Made by a program: the position numbers and the translations under genes. The notes beneath the pieces were generated by a model. That model was given only the letters and a program-made list of their open reading frames with translations, was not told where the DNA came from and searched no databases. DNA of 64,000 bases, from positions 682,001 through 746,000 of the forward strand of contig NZ_CP108364.1 of assembly GCF_035946055.1 (NCBI RefSeq). The letters are read 5' to 3'. Positions 44,016-52,630 of the stretch are shown in pieces. Source of the stretch: Streptomyces sp. NBC_01341. GTDB lineage: Bacteria; Actinomycetota; Actinomycetes; Streptomycetales; Streptomycetaceae. Within the stretch, counting starts at the first letter, position 1, and each line of letters opens with the position of its first letter.

Positions 44016-44084
44016 GCAGCGAAGGAGCCCCGGTGCCCCGGACCGTCATCGCGTTCGGTCCGGTGCACCGGGGCTCTTCGCTGC
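44016..44084. terminator. bidirectional terminator between acyl-CoA dehydrogenase and DUF6411 genes
   Basis: GCAGCGAAGGAGCCCCGGTG from 44016 pairs with the strand ending GGGGCTCTTCGCTGC at 44084, with an inner GGACCG/CGGTCC extension and a 10-base loop. The flanking genes converge. Confidence 0.85.
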
Positions 44085-44108
44085 GGGGGACACCCGGCGG
44101 CCGCGCCG

Positions 44109-44351
44109 TCAGAAGGGCATACGGCCCCGGGCGCGGCGACCGGCCGAGCCGCTGTGGCCGACGGCCTTGGAACTGCTGCGGAAGGGCTTGCTGAAGATCC
44201 GGCCGAGCACGCCGGGGGCCTTGCCGCCCGCACGCGATCCAAGTCCCAGGGTGCGCTGCGTACCGCGTTCCGGGTGACGGGACAGCCGCGGGACGAAGAA
44301 GGCCAGGACGGCCAGGACGACGCATACGGCAACGATGCCGACTACCACCAT
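44109..44351 (-). CDS. DUF6411 small membrane protein
   Basis: An 80-residue protein with one N-terminal helix (MVVVGIVAVCVVLAVLAFFV) followed by a basic, Ser/Gly-rich tail (RGTQRTLGLGSRAGGK ... RRARGRMPF). It matches the Streptomyces DUF6411 family as I remember it. The ATG follows GAGGAG. The short helix plus positive tail suggests an inner-membrane anchor with a cytoplasmic tail. Function is unknown. Confidence 0.8.
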   Translation of the reverse strand: MVVVGIVAVCVVLAVLAFFVPRLSRHPERGTQRTLGLGSRAGGKAPGVLGRIFSKPFRSSSKAVGHSGSAGRRARGRMPF

Positions 44352-44681
44352 GACGAACTCCTCACATCGACGTCGGACCTGCCGTGTGCCCGACGCCGCG
44401 CCCTGTATGCCGACGACGGACCTCCGGTGTCGGCCCGCCCCCGGGTCGGCGGGCGGGCCGACACCGCCCGAGCTGCCCCACCCGAGCGCCCGACCCTGGG
44501 CGCCGGGCAGGTTGTCCTACTTACCTGAACCCTTCAAGTCAGCCTGTAGGCCTCTTCCGTGACGATTCATCAGGTCCATTCGAATGGCGCAGAGATCCCG
44601 GAACCGTGGAGCGCCGCAGGCCGTTCTTCATGCCAATACACAGCCGCCGAGCTACGGCGACGACGACGGAGGAGACGCACT
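44352..44681. other. divergent intergenic region
   Basis: It must contain promoters for the DUF6411 gene (minus) and the small hypothetical gene (plus). A possible minus-strand pair is CTGACT (44542-44537) and TAGGAC (44519-44514), 17 bases apart. No gene is supported. Confidence 0.4.
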
Positions 44682-44882
44682 GTGAAGAAGACGGTCGGGT
44701 GGGCCCAGGACGGCGACGACTGGACGATCACCGTGAACGGGACCCTGTACCGGGCCATCGAGCGCCCGGAGGGCGGGCGGGTGCACAACTACCTCGTGCG
44801 CGGGAACGACCTGGATGCCGAGTTCACCAGCCTGGGGCGTGGCCTCAGAGCGATCCGGGCACACGAGTCCACCGTGAACTGA
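44682..44882 (+). CDS. hypothetical 66-residue protein
   Basis: A short soluble protein beginning VKKTVGWAQDGDDWTITVNG and ending RAIRAHESTVN. The GTG start is chosen because GGAGGAG lies seven bases upstream; the longer frame adds an Arg-run that is not credible. The alternating pattern suggests a small beta-rich domain. No named family recognised and no conserved neighbour. Confidence 0.7.
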   Translation: MKKTVGWAQDGDDWTITVNGTLYRAIERPEGGRVHNYLVRGNDLDAEFTSLGRGLRAIRAHESTVN

Positions 44883-45202
44883 CGCTGCATCCGCGGGGAA
44901 GGCGCCAGGGCACCGCCACGCGCCGGTGCCCGACGCCGCCGCCCCGCCGGCTGCCGTCGCCGCGTGACTTCCCCCGCGACCGGCTGCGCCGCGACGACGG
45001 CCCGCGCTACGGCGACCGGGTGGCAGTATCGGCCCGTTCCCGAACTGCCGGAGCCGATGGCCGGGGTCGGCCCGGCCGTCCGGTACACCGTACGGAGGAA
45101 CCGGGGCCGGGCCGTGGCCCGCCGCCCGGCGTCCCGCACCCTTCGCCCTGCCCGCGTGACCGGCACCGGTGCGACGACGCAGAGACGGACAGGGAGGCCG
45201 CA
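44883..45202. other. intergenic, no gene seen
   Basis: About 320 bases of GC-rich DNA between a small hypothetical gene and the oxidoreductase gene. Open frames exist but have no start with ribosome site and no recognisable motif. It ends with AGGGAGG, the ribosome site of the next gene. Confidence 0.45.
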
Positions 45203-46840
45203 GTGCCGGACGCAGTGGTGATCGGGGCGGGTCCCAACGGCCTGGTCGCGGCGAACCTGCTGGCAGACGCCGGCTGGAGCGTGGAGGTTCTGGAGGCGCA
45301 GCCGGAACCGGGCGGAGCGGTCCGCAGCGATCGCGGGGTGCATGCCGACTACGTGAGCGACGTGTTCAGCTCGTTCTACCCCCTGGCTGCCGCCTCCCCG
45401 ATCCTGGCGGATCTGGAGCTCCAGCGGGAAGGGCTGCGGTGGGTCCACGCGCCGCGCGTGCTCGCACACCCCCTGCGGGACGGCCGGTGCGCGGTCCTGG
45501 AGCGCCGGTGCGCGGACACCGCCGCGGGGCTGGACGCGCTGACCCCGGGTGACGGGGAGTCCTGGCTCGGCCTGCACGACGTGTGGAACCGCCTCGGCCC
45601 GGACATCGTTGGAGCCCTGTTCACGCCGTTCCCGCCCGTCAGGTCCGTGGCCCGGCTCGCGGTTCGGCTGCGGGCGGCGGGGGGACTGCGGCTGGCCAGG
45701 TCTCTGGTGCTGCCCGTGCGACGACTGGGCGACGAGGAGTTCAGCGGCGAGGCCGGGAAGCTGCTTCTGGCCGGCAACGCGCTGCACGCCGATCTCGCGC
45801 CGGAGGCGGCGGGGAGCGGCGGTTACGGCTGGCTCATGTCGATGCTGGGCCAGACCTACGGCTTCCCCGTACCGGCCGGTGGTGCCGGGGCACTCACGCG
45901 GGCCCTGGTCAGCCGGCTGGAGCGGCGTGGCGGTGCGGTGCGCTGCGGGGAGCGGGTGACACGTGTGCTGGTGCGTGGGGGCAGGGCTGTGGGGGTCCGG
46001 ATTTCAGGAGGCGAGGACGTGCCCGCGTCCCGTGCGGTGATCGCCGGCGTTTCGGCTCCGGCACTGTACGAAGAGCTGGTCGAACCGCAGCACCTGCCTG
46101 CCCGGGTGCTGGCCGACCTGCGGCGCTTCCAGTGGGACTTCGCCACGTTCAAGGTCGACTGGGCGCTGGACGGGCCCGTGCCATGGACCGCTCACGAAGC
46201 ATCAGGTGCGGGCACGGTGCACCTGGCCGACGGCGTGAACGGCCTCACGAGGTTCGCCGCGCAGATCAGCATGGGGCAGGTCCCCGACCGCCCCTTCCTG
46301 CTGTTCGGCCAGATGACCACCGCCGACCCGACCCGCTCGCCCATGGGCACGGAGTCGGCCTGGGCCTACACCCACGTGCCGCACCGGATCGGAGGGGACG
46401 CGGGGGACGACGGACTGACCGGCCTCTGGGACCGCCGGGAGCGGGAAGCCATGGGCGACCGGATCGAGGCCGAGGTGGAACGGTGGGCACCGGGATTCCG
46501 CTCCCGCGTCGTGGCCCGCCGGCTGCTGGCGCCGCCCACCCTGCAGAACCTCGACGCCAACCTGCGCGGGGGCGCGATCAACGGCGGTACGGCATCGATG
46601 CACCAGCAGCTGGTCTTCCGGCCCACGCCGGGCGCGGGCAGACCGGAGACCCCGGTCAAGGGCCTCTACCTCGCGTCGGCCTCCGCCCACCCCGGTGGTG
46701 GTGTGCACGGGGCACCGGGGGCGAACGCGGCCCACGCCGCGCTCCGCGCCGGATTCCCCGCCGACCTCATCAGCCGGGCACAGCGCGCACTCGGCCGCAG
46801 GAGCAGGAAAGGCGCCCCGGAGGACGGCATCGGCGCCTGA
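45203..46840 (+). CDS. phytoene-desaturase-like FAD/NAD(P) oxidoreductase
   Basis: A 545-residue flavoprotein. VVIGAGPNGLVAANLLADAG is the FAD fold at the extreme N-terminus, and LYLASASAHPGGGVHGAPG near the end is the second flavin motif seen in CrtI/retinol-saturase-like proteins (COG1233). It is not part of the crt cluster 27 kb away and is a stand-alone member, so a carotenoid substrate should not be assumed. The GTG start follows AGGGAGG. The SDR and alcohol dehydrogenase genes downstream on the same strand might act with it, but gaps are over 200 bases. Confidence 0.88.
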   Translation: MPDAVVIGAGPNGLVAANLLADAGWSVEVLEAQPEPGGAVRSDRGVHADYVSDVFSSFYPLAAASPILADLELQREGLRWVHAPRVLAHPLRDGRCAVLERRCADTAAGLDALTPGDGESWLGLHDVWNRLGPDIVGALFTPFPPVRSVARLAVRLRAAGGLRLARSLVLPVRRLGDEEFSGEAGKLLLAGNALHADLAPEAAGSGGYGWLMSMLGQTYGFPVPAGGAGALTRALVSRLERRGGAVRCGERVTRVLVRGGRAVGVRISGGEDVPASRAVIAGVSAPALYEELVEPQHLPARVLADLRRFQWDFATFKVDWALDGPVPWTAHEASGAGTVHLADGVNGLTRFAAQISMGQVPDRPFLLFGQMTTADPTRSPMGTESAWAYTHVPHRIGGDAGDDGLTGLWDRREREAMGDRIEAEVERWAPGFRSRVVARRLLAPPTLQNLDANLRGGAINGGTASMHQQLVFRPTPGAGRPETPVKGLYLASASAHPGGGVHGAPGANAAHAALRAGFPADLISRAQRALGRRSRKGAPEDGIGA

Positions 46841-47060
46841 GTCGAGGCACGGACGTTCGCAGAGGCGGCGTCCGTCCGCGGTTGCGACCGTCCCGGGCCC
46901 TCTCACACGTCCTCGCGCACATCTCGCGGATGCACCTTGAGCCCCGTATGCCCAGAATGGGCCGTGCTGCAGATGTGGACCTTCCGGTCGTCGACCCTCC
47001 GGTCCGCACACCTGGCGGTGCGGCGCACTCCCGCGGCCGCACCCCGTCGAGGAGGCCCAT

Positions 47061-47939
47061 GTGACCGGCACAGATCGTCCTCTGCACGACCGCGTCGCCG
47101 TCGTCACCGGTGCGGCGAGGGGCCTGGGCGCGGGCATGGCACGGGAACTGGCGCGGCGAGGCGCCAGAGTTGCCCTGCTCGGCCGGGAGGAAGCCACGCT
47201 GGCCGAGGTGCGGGACACGATTCCCGGAGGAGCCCGGTGCTGGGAGGTGGATATCACCGACGACGCCCGGATGGGCCAGGTCGCCGACGAGGTCAGGGAT
47301 CGCCTGGGGCCCGCCTCGATCGTCGTCGCGAACGCGGGACTGGCGGAGGGCGGCCCCTTCGGCGAGTCCGATCCGGCGACCTGGCGGCGCGTGATCGAGG
47401 TCAATCTGACCGGCAGCGCGATCACCGCCCGAGCGTTCCTGCCCCAGCTGCGGGCCACCGGGGGGTATTACCTGCAGGTCGCCTCCCTCGCCTCCATCGG
47501 TGCGGCACCCATGATGAGCGCGTACTGCGCCTCCAAGGCCGGCGTGGAGTCGTTCGCCCATTCGCTGCGCGCCGAGCTGGCCCATGAGGGCGTCGGCGTG
47601 GGAATCGCCTATCTGAACTGGACGGACACGGACATGATCCGCGGCGCGGACGAACACCCGGTGCTGCGGGAACTGCGCGCGCACATGCCCAGGCCCGCAC
47701 GCAGGGTCTACCCGGTCGAGTACGTGGCCGGGCGGCTGGTGCGCGCCGTCGAGAACCGCCGAGCCGCCGTGTACGCCCCCGCGTGGCTGCGCGCCACCCA
47801 AGTCGTGCGCGCCGCCATGCCGCCGGTCGTCACAGCGCTGTCCAAGCGCGAGATCCCCCGGCTGCAGCGGGAGACGTCCTTCGAGGGAACGGGACTCCTC
47901 GGCGCCGGCGGCCGGGCGGACCTCGACGGCCGGGCGTGA
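47061..47939 (+). CDS. SDR family oxidoreductase
   Basis: A 292-residue classical short-chain dehydrogenase. VAVVTGAARGLGAGMARELA is the cofactor fold, NAGLAEGGPFG the NAG motif, and the active site is QVASLASIG (Ser) with YCASKAG (Tyr, Lys). The C-terminal roughly 50 residues form an extra helical tail (PPVVTALSKREIPRLQ) as in membrane-associated SDRs. The GTG start follows GAGGAGG. Substrate unknown. Confidence 0.9.
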   Translation: MTGTDRPLHDRVAVVTGAARGLGAGMARELARRGARVALLGREEATLAEVRDTIPGGARCWEVDITDDARMGQVADEVRDRLGPASIVVANAGLAEGGPFGESDPATWRRVIEVNLTGSAITARAFLPQLRATGGYYLQVASLASIGAAPMMSAYCASKAGVESFAHSLRAELAHEGVGVGIAYLNWTDTDMIRGADEHPVLRELRAHMPRPARRVYPVEYVAGRLVRAVENRRAAVYAPAWLRATQVVRAAMPPVVTALSKREIPRLQRETSFEGTGLLGAGGRADLDGRA

Positions 47940-48264
47940 TCCGGCGCCCACTGCGGTGACGACGCCCTGCCTCACATCGCTGACCTGCGGCGACCGCACG
48001 GACAGGGGACCGAGGTGCGGTGAGCGACGACTGACGGGACAGTGGGTGAGGGACAGGCCCGGCCGCTTCGGCGTCCGGTCGCGGAGAAGCCCGTGGCGGG
48101 GCCGGACCTGTGAGGAGCAACCGCGCAGGCCCGGCCGGAGCGCACCGGACTCCCACAGCGTGCCGGGTCGCCGGGCGGCGGGCCCCGAACGCGTCACCCG
48201 ACGCGGCGGGTCGCCTCCGAGCAGCGCGAGACCCGCCCGGACGTCCGGTGGAAGGAGTCGGAGC
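47940..48264. other. intergenic, no gene seen
   Basis: Between the SDR and the alcohol dehydrogenase. No convincing reading frame, promoter or hairpin was recognised; the last bases hold GAAGGAG, the ribosome site of the next gene. Confidence 0.45.
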
Positions 48265-49449
48265 ATGCGCGCACTGACGTGGCAGGGCAAGAGGGACGTG
48301 CGGGTGGAGACCGTCCCGGACCCGAGGATCGAGGATCCGACCGACATCATCGTCCGGATCACGTCCACCGGTATCTGCGGCTCGGATCTGCACCTGTACG
48401 AGGTCCTGGGCCCCTACCTCGACCCCGGCGACATCCTCGGCCACGAACCGATGGGCATCGTGGAGGAGATCGGCCCGGAGGTGACCTCCCTGGTCCCCGG
48501 AGACCGGGTGGTGATTCCCTTCAACAACTCCTGCGGGCACTGCTTCATGTGCGACCGGGGCCTGCAGTCACAGTGCGAGACCACGCAGGTCCGCGCTCGT
48601 GGGATGGGCGCCGCCCTCTTCGGCTACACCAAGCTCTACGGCCAGGTGCCCGGTGGACAGGCCGAGCTCCTGCGCGTGCCGTTCGGGAACAGTCTGCCGA
48701 TCAAGGTGCCCCACGGGCCCGCGGACGACCGGTTCGTCTACCTGTCGGACGTGCTGCCCACCGCGTGGCAGGCCGTGGAGTACGCGTCGGTCCCGCCCGG
48801 CGGGACGGTGACCGTCCTGGGGCTCGGACCCATCGGCGCGATGGCGGCCCGCATCGCCCTGCACCGCGGCGCCGGCATGGTGGTCGGCGTCGACCTCGTC
48901 CCCGAGCGCCTGGCGCGTTCCGAGGCGGACGGTGTGAAGTGCCTCGACCTGCGCCGGCACGGCAGGGAGCTCGGCGATGTCATCCGGGATCTGACGGAAG
49001 GTCGTGGAACGGACGCGGTGATCGACGCGGTGGGCATGGAGGCACACGGGGCTCCCGTCGCGAAGGCCGCTCACTGGGCGGTGGGGCTGTTGCCCGATGC
49101 CGTGGGCGAGCGCCTCATGGAGACCATGGGGGTCGACCGGCTGGCCGCGTTCCGGGCGGCGGTCGACATCGTGCGGCGCGGTGGCACCGTCTCGGTCTCC
49201 GGCGTGTACGGAGGGGCGGCCGACCCGCTGCCGATGCTGACCATGTTCGACAAGCAGCTCCAGTTCAGGATGGGACAGGCCAACGTCAAGCACTGGGTCG
49301 ACGACATCCTGCCGCTGCTGAGCGACGAGGACCCGCTGGGCGTCGACACCTTCGCGACGCACCGGCTGCCGCTCGAAGCGGGCCCGGAGGCGTACAGGAC
49401 CTTCCAGGACAAGCGGGACGGGATGATCAAGACGCTGCTGGTTCCCTGA
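48265..49449 (+). CDS. zinc-dependent alcohol dehydrogenase (formaldehyde dehydrogenase-like)
   Basis: A 394-residue medium-chain dehydrogenase. Catalytic zinc ligands are Cys and Asp in TGICGSDLHLYE and His-Glu in LGHEPMG. The structural zinc site is the four cysteines of CGHCFMCDRGLQSQC. VLGLGPIGAMAARIALHRGA binds the nucleotide, with VDLVPER after the second strand favouring NAD(H). The overall pattern resembles glutathione-independent formaldehyde dehydrogenases and threonine-dehydrogenase-like proteins. The ATG follows GAAGGAG. Confidence 0.92.
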   Translation: MRALTWQGKRDVRVETVPDPRIEDPTDIIVRITSTGICGSDLHLYEVLGPYLDPGDILGHEPMGIVEEIGPEVTSLVPGDRVVIPFNNSCGHCFMCDRGLQSQCETTQVRARGMGAALFGYTKLYGQVPGGQAELLRVPFGNSLPIKVPHGPADDRFVYLSDVLPTAWQAVEYASVPPGGTVTVLGLGPIGAMAARIALHRGAGMVVGVDLVPERLARSEADGVKCLDLRRHGRELGDVIRDLTEGRGTDAVIDAVGMEAHGAPVAKAAHWAVGLLPDAVGERLMETMGVDRLAAFRAAVDIVRRGGTVSVSGVYGGAADPLPMLTMFDKQLQFRMGQANVKHWVDDILPLLSDEDPLGVDTFATHRLPLEAGPEAYRTFQDKRDGMIKTLLVP

Positions 49450-49585
49450 CGGCGGAGGCGGGGTGGTCTGACGCGCCGGACGGGGCCAGTTGCCTGCCCC
49501 TCTCCCACGCTGCCGCACCACGCGCGCCACGGACCCGGCGGCCACCAGTGCCGGGGCCGCCGGCAAGAGCGGTCTCGCTTGGCGC

Positions 49586-51031
49586 TCAGCCCCGGAACGT
49601 CTCCAGCAGCCTGAGCCAGATCTCGCTGATCGTCGGGTAGGCGGGCACCGCGTGCCACAGGCGTTCGATGGGAACCTCGCCCGCGACGGCGACCGTCGCG
49701 GAGTGCAGCAGTTCCCCGATGCCGGGTCCCACGAAGGTCACACCGAGCAGGATCCCGCGGTCGAGGTCGACGACCATCCTGGCCCGGCCCGTGTAGCCGT
49801 CGGCGTACAGACCCGATCCGGCGACGGAGGCCAGGTCGTAGTCGACGGCGCGGACCCGGTGGCCCGCCGCCTCCGCCTCGGCGAGGGTGAGGCCGACCGA
49901 CGCCGCCTCCGGGTCGGTGAACACGACCTGGGGCACGGCCGAGTGGTCGGCCGTGGCCGCGTGCGCCCCCCAGCGGTCCGTCTCCAGCAGGGGTGTCTCC
50001 TGCGCGCGGGCGGCGATCGCGGCTCCGGCGATGCGTGCCTGGTACTTGCCCTGATGGGTGAGCAGGGCGCGGTGGTTGACGTCGCCGACCGCGTACAGCC
50101 AGTCGCTGCCCGCCACCCGGCAGCTGTCGTCGACCGTCAGCCAGGAGCCGGGCTCGATCCCCACCGTGCCGGTGCCCAGGTCGTCGGTGCGAGGGGCGCG
50201 GCCGGTGGCGAAAAGGATCTCGTCGGTCTCCAGCCTCTCCCCGTTGTCGAGTTCGACGGTGACGGGACCGTCGTGGCCCCTCCCCCGCACTTCGGTGGCC
50301 GACACCCCCGTCATGATCCGGACACCGGCCTCGGTCAGGGAGCCGGCGACGAGTTCACCCGCGAAAGGTTCCATCTTCGGCAGCAGCCGTTCACCGCGGA
50401 TCAGCATCGTGACCTGGGTACCGAGTCCCTGCCAGACGGTGGCCATCTCCACGCCGACCACTCCCCCGCCCACGACGACGAGCCGGCCGGGCACCTTCTT
50501 CGCGCTGGTCGCCTCGCGGCTTGTCCACGGCCGGACGTCCTCGATACCCGGGAGAGCGGGGACGACGGCCCGGCTGCCGGTGCAGACGGCCACGGCGTGC
50601 CGCGCGCCGAGGTGCCGCACCGACCCGTCCGGGGCGGTGACGGAGACCTGACGGGCACCGGTCAGCCTGCCCGTGCCGCGGTAGACGTCCGCGCCGATGG
50701 ATTCCAGCCATGCGAGCTGGCCGTCGTCCTTCCAGTGCGCTGCCGTCTCGTCGCGGTGCGCGAGGACGGCGTCCGCGTCGAGCGGGCCCTGCACCGCTCC
50801 GCTCAGCCCGGGCACCCGGCGCGCGTCGGCGCGTGCCACGATCGGCCGCAGCAGGGCCTTGCTGGGCATACAGGCCCAGTACGAGCACTCGCCGCCGATC
50901 AACTCGGCCTCGATCACGGCGGTACTGAGTCCGGCGGCCCGGGTGCGGTCCGCCACGTTCTCCCCCACGGGGCCCGCCCCGATGACCACGACGTCGTATT
51001 CGATGCTCTTCGCAACATCATCATCAGTCAT
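49586..51031 (-). CDS. pyridine nucleotide-disulfide oxidoreductase (lipoamide dehydrogenase/MerA-like)
   Basis: A 481-residue flavoprotein. VVIGAGPVGENVADRTRAAG binds FAD. The redox disulfide is GGECSYWACMPSKALLRP, a Cys-x4-Cys as in lipoamide dehydrogenases. VVVGGGVVGVEMATVW binds NAD(P)H. The C-terminal interface domain ends PAYPTISEIWLRLLE with the His-Pro pair of the family replaced by HAVPAYPT. The start has little ribosome-site character, so a leaderless transcript is possible. It is divergent from the thioredoxin gene with 115 bases between, suggesting a linked redox role. Confidence 0.9.
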   Translation of the reverse strand: MTDDDVAKSIEYDVVVIGAGPVGENVADRTRAAGLSTAVIEAELIGGECSYWACMPSKALLRPIVARADARRVPGLSGAVQGPLDADAVLAHRDETAAHWKDDGQLAWLESIGADVYRGTGRLTGARQVSVTAPDGSVRHLGARHAVAVCTGSRAVVPALPGIEDVRPWTSREATSAKKVPGRLVVVGGGVVGVEMATVWQGLGTQVTMLIRGERLLPKMEPFAGELVAGSLTEAGVRIMTGVSATEVRGRGHDGPVTVELDNGERLETDEILFATGRAPRTDDLGTGTVGIEPGSWLTVDDSCRVAGSDWLYAVGDVNHRALLTHQGKYQARIAGAAIAARAQETPLLETDRWGAHAATADHSAVPQVVFTDPEAASVGLTLAEAEAAGHRVRAVDYDLASVAGSGLYADGYTGRARMVVDLDRGILLGVTFVGPGIGELLHSATVAVAGEVPIERLWHAVPAYPTISEIWLRLLETFRG

Positions 51032-51076
51032 GGGAACAGTGTGGTGGCGGGTGTGCGCCGGAGCCACATGGGCAGG

Positions 51077-51102
51077 CGGAATAGCTCGAGCGAACCCACC
51101 GT
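51077..51102 (+). promoter_or_regulatory. sigma-R-type promoter of the thioredoxin gene
   Basis: GGAAT (51077-51081), 18 bases, then GTT (51100-51102): an exact match to the GGAAT-N18-GTT consensus of SigR, the thiol-oxidative-stress sigma factor of Streptomyces. It starts a leader of about 40 bases before the thioredoxin ATG. Confidence 0.85.
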
Positions 51103-51146
51103 TGAGCCGGACAGGTCCGAACGGTCCCAGGAAGAGGTAACAGAGT

Positions 51147-51530
51147 ATGAGCACCGTAGAGCTCACCAAGGAAAACTTCGATCAGGTCGTGAGCGACAAC
51201 GAATTTCTGCTGATCGACTTCTGGGCTTCCTGGTGTGGTCCGTGTCGGCAGTTCGCGCCGGTCTACGACTCGGCTTCCGAGCGCCACCCCGACCTGGTCT
51301 TCGCCAAGGTCGACACGGAGGCGCAGCAGGAGCTGGCAGCGGCCTTCGAGATCCGTTCCATCCCCACGCTGATGATCGTCCGCGACAACGTCGCGGTCTT
51401 CTCCCAGCCCGGTGCCCTTCCCGAGGCCGCCCTGGAGGACGTCATCGGGCAGGCGCGCAACCTGGACATGGACGAGGTGCGCAAGTCCGTGGAGGAGCAG
51501 AAGCAGGCACAGCAGCAGGAGCAGCAGTAG
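51147..51530 (+). CDS. trxC: thioredoxin
   Basis: A 127-residue thioredoxin with active site ASWCGPCRQFAPVYD at about residues 26-40 and the cis-proline in SIPTLMIV. The C-terminal tail after residue 108 is an unusual Gln/Glu-rich extension (EEQKQAQQQEQQ). The SigR-type promoter and the divergent disulfide oxidoreductase match the S. coelicolor trxC locus as I recall it, which is the basis for the symbol. It reduces protein disulfides in the cytoplasm during oxidative stress. Confidence 0.93.
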   Translation: MSTVELTKENFDQVVSDNEFLLIDFWASWCGPCRQFAPVYDSASERHPDLVFAKVDTEAQQELAAAFEIRSIPTLMIVRDNVAVFSQPGALPEAALEDVIGQARNLDMDEVRKSVEEQKQAQQQEQQ

Positions 51531-51557
51531 TCCTTGAGCCTGTGCGGCAGACGTGAT

Positions 51558-51585
51558 GAAGGCCCGGCCGGACGGCCGGGCCTTC
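51558..51585 (+). terminator. thioredoxin gene terminator
   Basis: GAAGGCCCGGCC (51558-51569) and GGCCGGGCCTTC (51574-51585) form a perfect 12-bp stem with loop GGAC, 27 bases after the stop. Confidence 0.85.
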
Positions 51586-51650
51586 GTCGTGGACGACCAC
51601 CGCCGGTTGTGGTTGAGGGCCGTGGCGGCCGGGAACCCGTGGGAGGGCTG

Positions 51651-51956
51651 CTACCCGGCCCGGTCGTCCTCGCCCGTTCCTCCGGTGCCGCGGGCCCGCT
51701 CCGCGATTCTGGCCGTGAGCCCGTAGTCGAGTTCCGAACCGTCGACCAGCAGGGCCTCGACGGTGTGGGTCGCCGGGTTGATGTCCGCCGCCATACCCTC
51801 TCCCTCGTAGCGCGGGTATCCGGACTCCCCGGTGTCCCCCGTGGCATCGACGACCGCGGAGCGGATGGCCGTGTCCGGCTCCGGAGCGCGGACGGCGGAT
51901 CCCTGCGGTTCCGGGAACAGCAGGATCTCGTAGCTCTGCGGATGGCTCATGCGCAT
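51651..51956 (-). CDS. hypothetical acidic protein
   Basis: About 101 residues (99 from the second ATG at 51950), acidic, starting MSHPQSYEILLFPEPQG and containing DYGLTARIAERA and EGMAADINPATH. Two ATGs are six bases apart; TAGCGT lies seven bases before the second, so a leaderless start there is plausible. No named family is recognised and it has no operon partner. Codon use is normal for the window, supporting a real gene. Confidence 0.65.
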   Translation of the reverse strand: MRMSHPQSYEILLFPEPQGSAVRAPEPDTAIRSAVVDATGDTGESGYPRYEGEGMAADINPATHTVEALLVDGSELDYGLTARIAERARGTGGTGEDDRAG

Positions 51957-52021
51957 GACGCTAGGCATCCGGGCCGGGTCCCGCACCTCGTGCACAGCGC
52001 CACGGCCGTCGTCCCGCCCCG

Positions 52022-52563
52022 TCAGGTGGACTCGCGTGCCACCGCCTCGGCCCGCAGGAGAAAATGGCGCTCCGGTGTCCCGCCGGGGTTCTGGACCAGC
52101 CGGTCGATCATCTCCGCCAGCGGCTGTGTGGTCGCCAGGTACGTCCTGACGCTGCCGAGCCGGGGCCGGAGGTGTCCGCCGAGTATCAGGTCGTCGGCGC
52201 CGATCACCGCCGTCTCGGCGGGGAGGTCCACTCCCGTGTCCTGGAGGGCTCTCATCAGGAGCATCGCGTACTCGTCGTCGTAGGCGAACACCGCGTCCAG
52301 CCCCAGCGGGAGGCGAGGTCGCCGGGCGATGTCTCGTCGTACCGCAGGGGCAGTGGCCGGATGTGGGCCGCCGCGTGCGGGACGTAGCCGAGGTCGGCGG
52401 CCGCCGCCTCCCTGACCCGGCAGCGGGTGGATTCGCTGATCCGCACGGTCGTGTTGTCGTTCAGCGCGTACGACACGGTGGCCCGCGAGACTCCGGCGAG
52501 CCGCGCCACGTCGGCGCTGGCCGGGACGGAGGTACCGGCGGGCTTCTCGGGTAACCGGCTCAT
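52022..52563 (-). pseudogene. LacI-family regulator with internal deletion
   Basis: The N-terminal DNA-binding domain is intact: DVARLAGVSRATVSYALNDN then SESTRCRVREAAAADLGYVP. After residue 65 about 170 residues of the periplasmic-binding-like domain are missing, and the frame shifts. The C-terminal part resumes in another frame as LPLGLDAVFAYDDEYAMLLM and ends with the normal DDLILGGHLRPRLGSV region. As it stands only a DNA-binding stub with an unrelated tail would be made. It lies upstream of, and on the same strand as, nothing it obviously regulates. Confidence 0.85.
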
Positions 52564-52630
52564 GGCGTCCGGCAGTCTTCCAGACCGGTCCGCCCCGGCG
52601 GCGGGCCGGGGCACCGCGCGGAAGCGGGTG

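Noticed and set aside
44384-45202. In-frame upstream extension of the phytoene-desaturase-like gene
   Set aside because: The extension is Arg/Pro-rich and has no conservation, and the FAD motif begins only after the GTG at 45203 with a good ribosome site.
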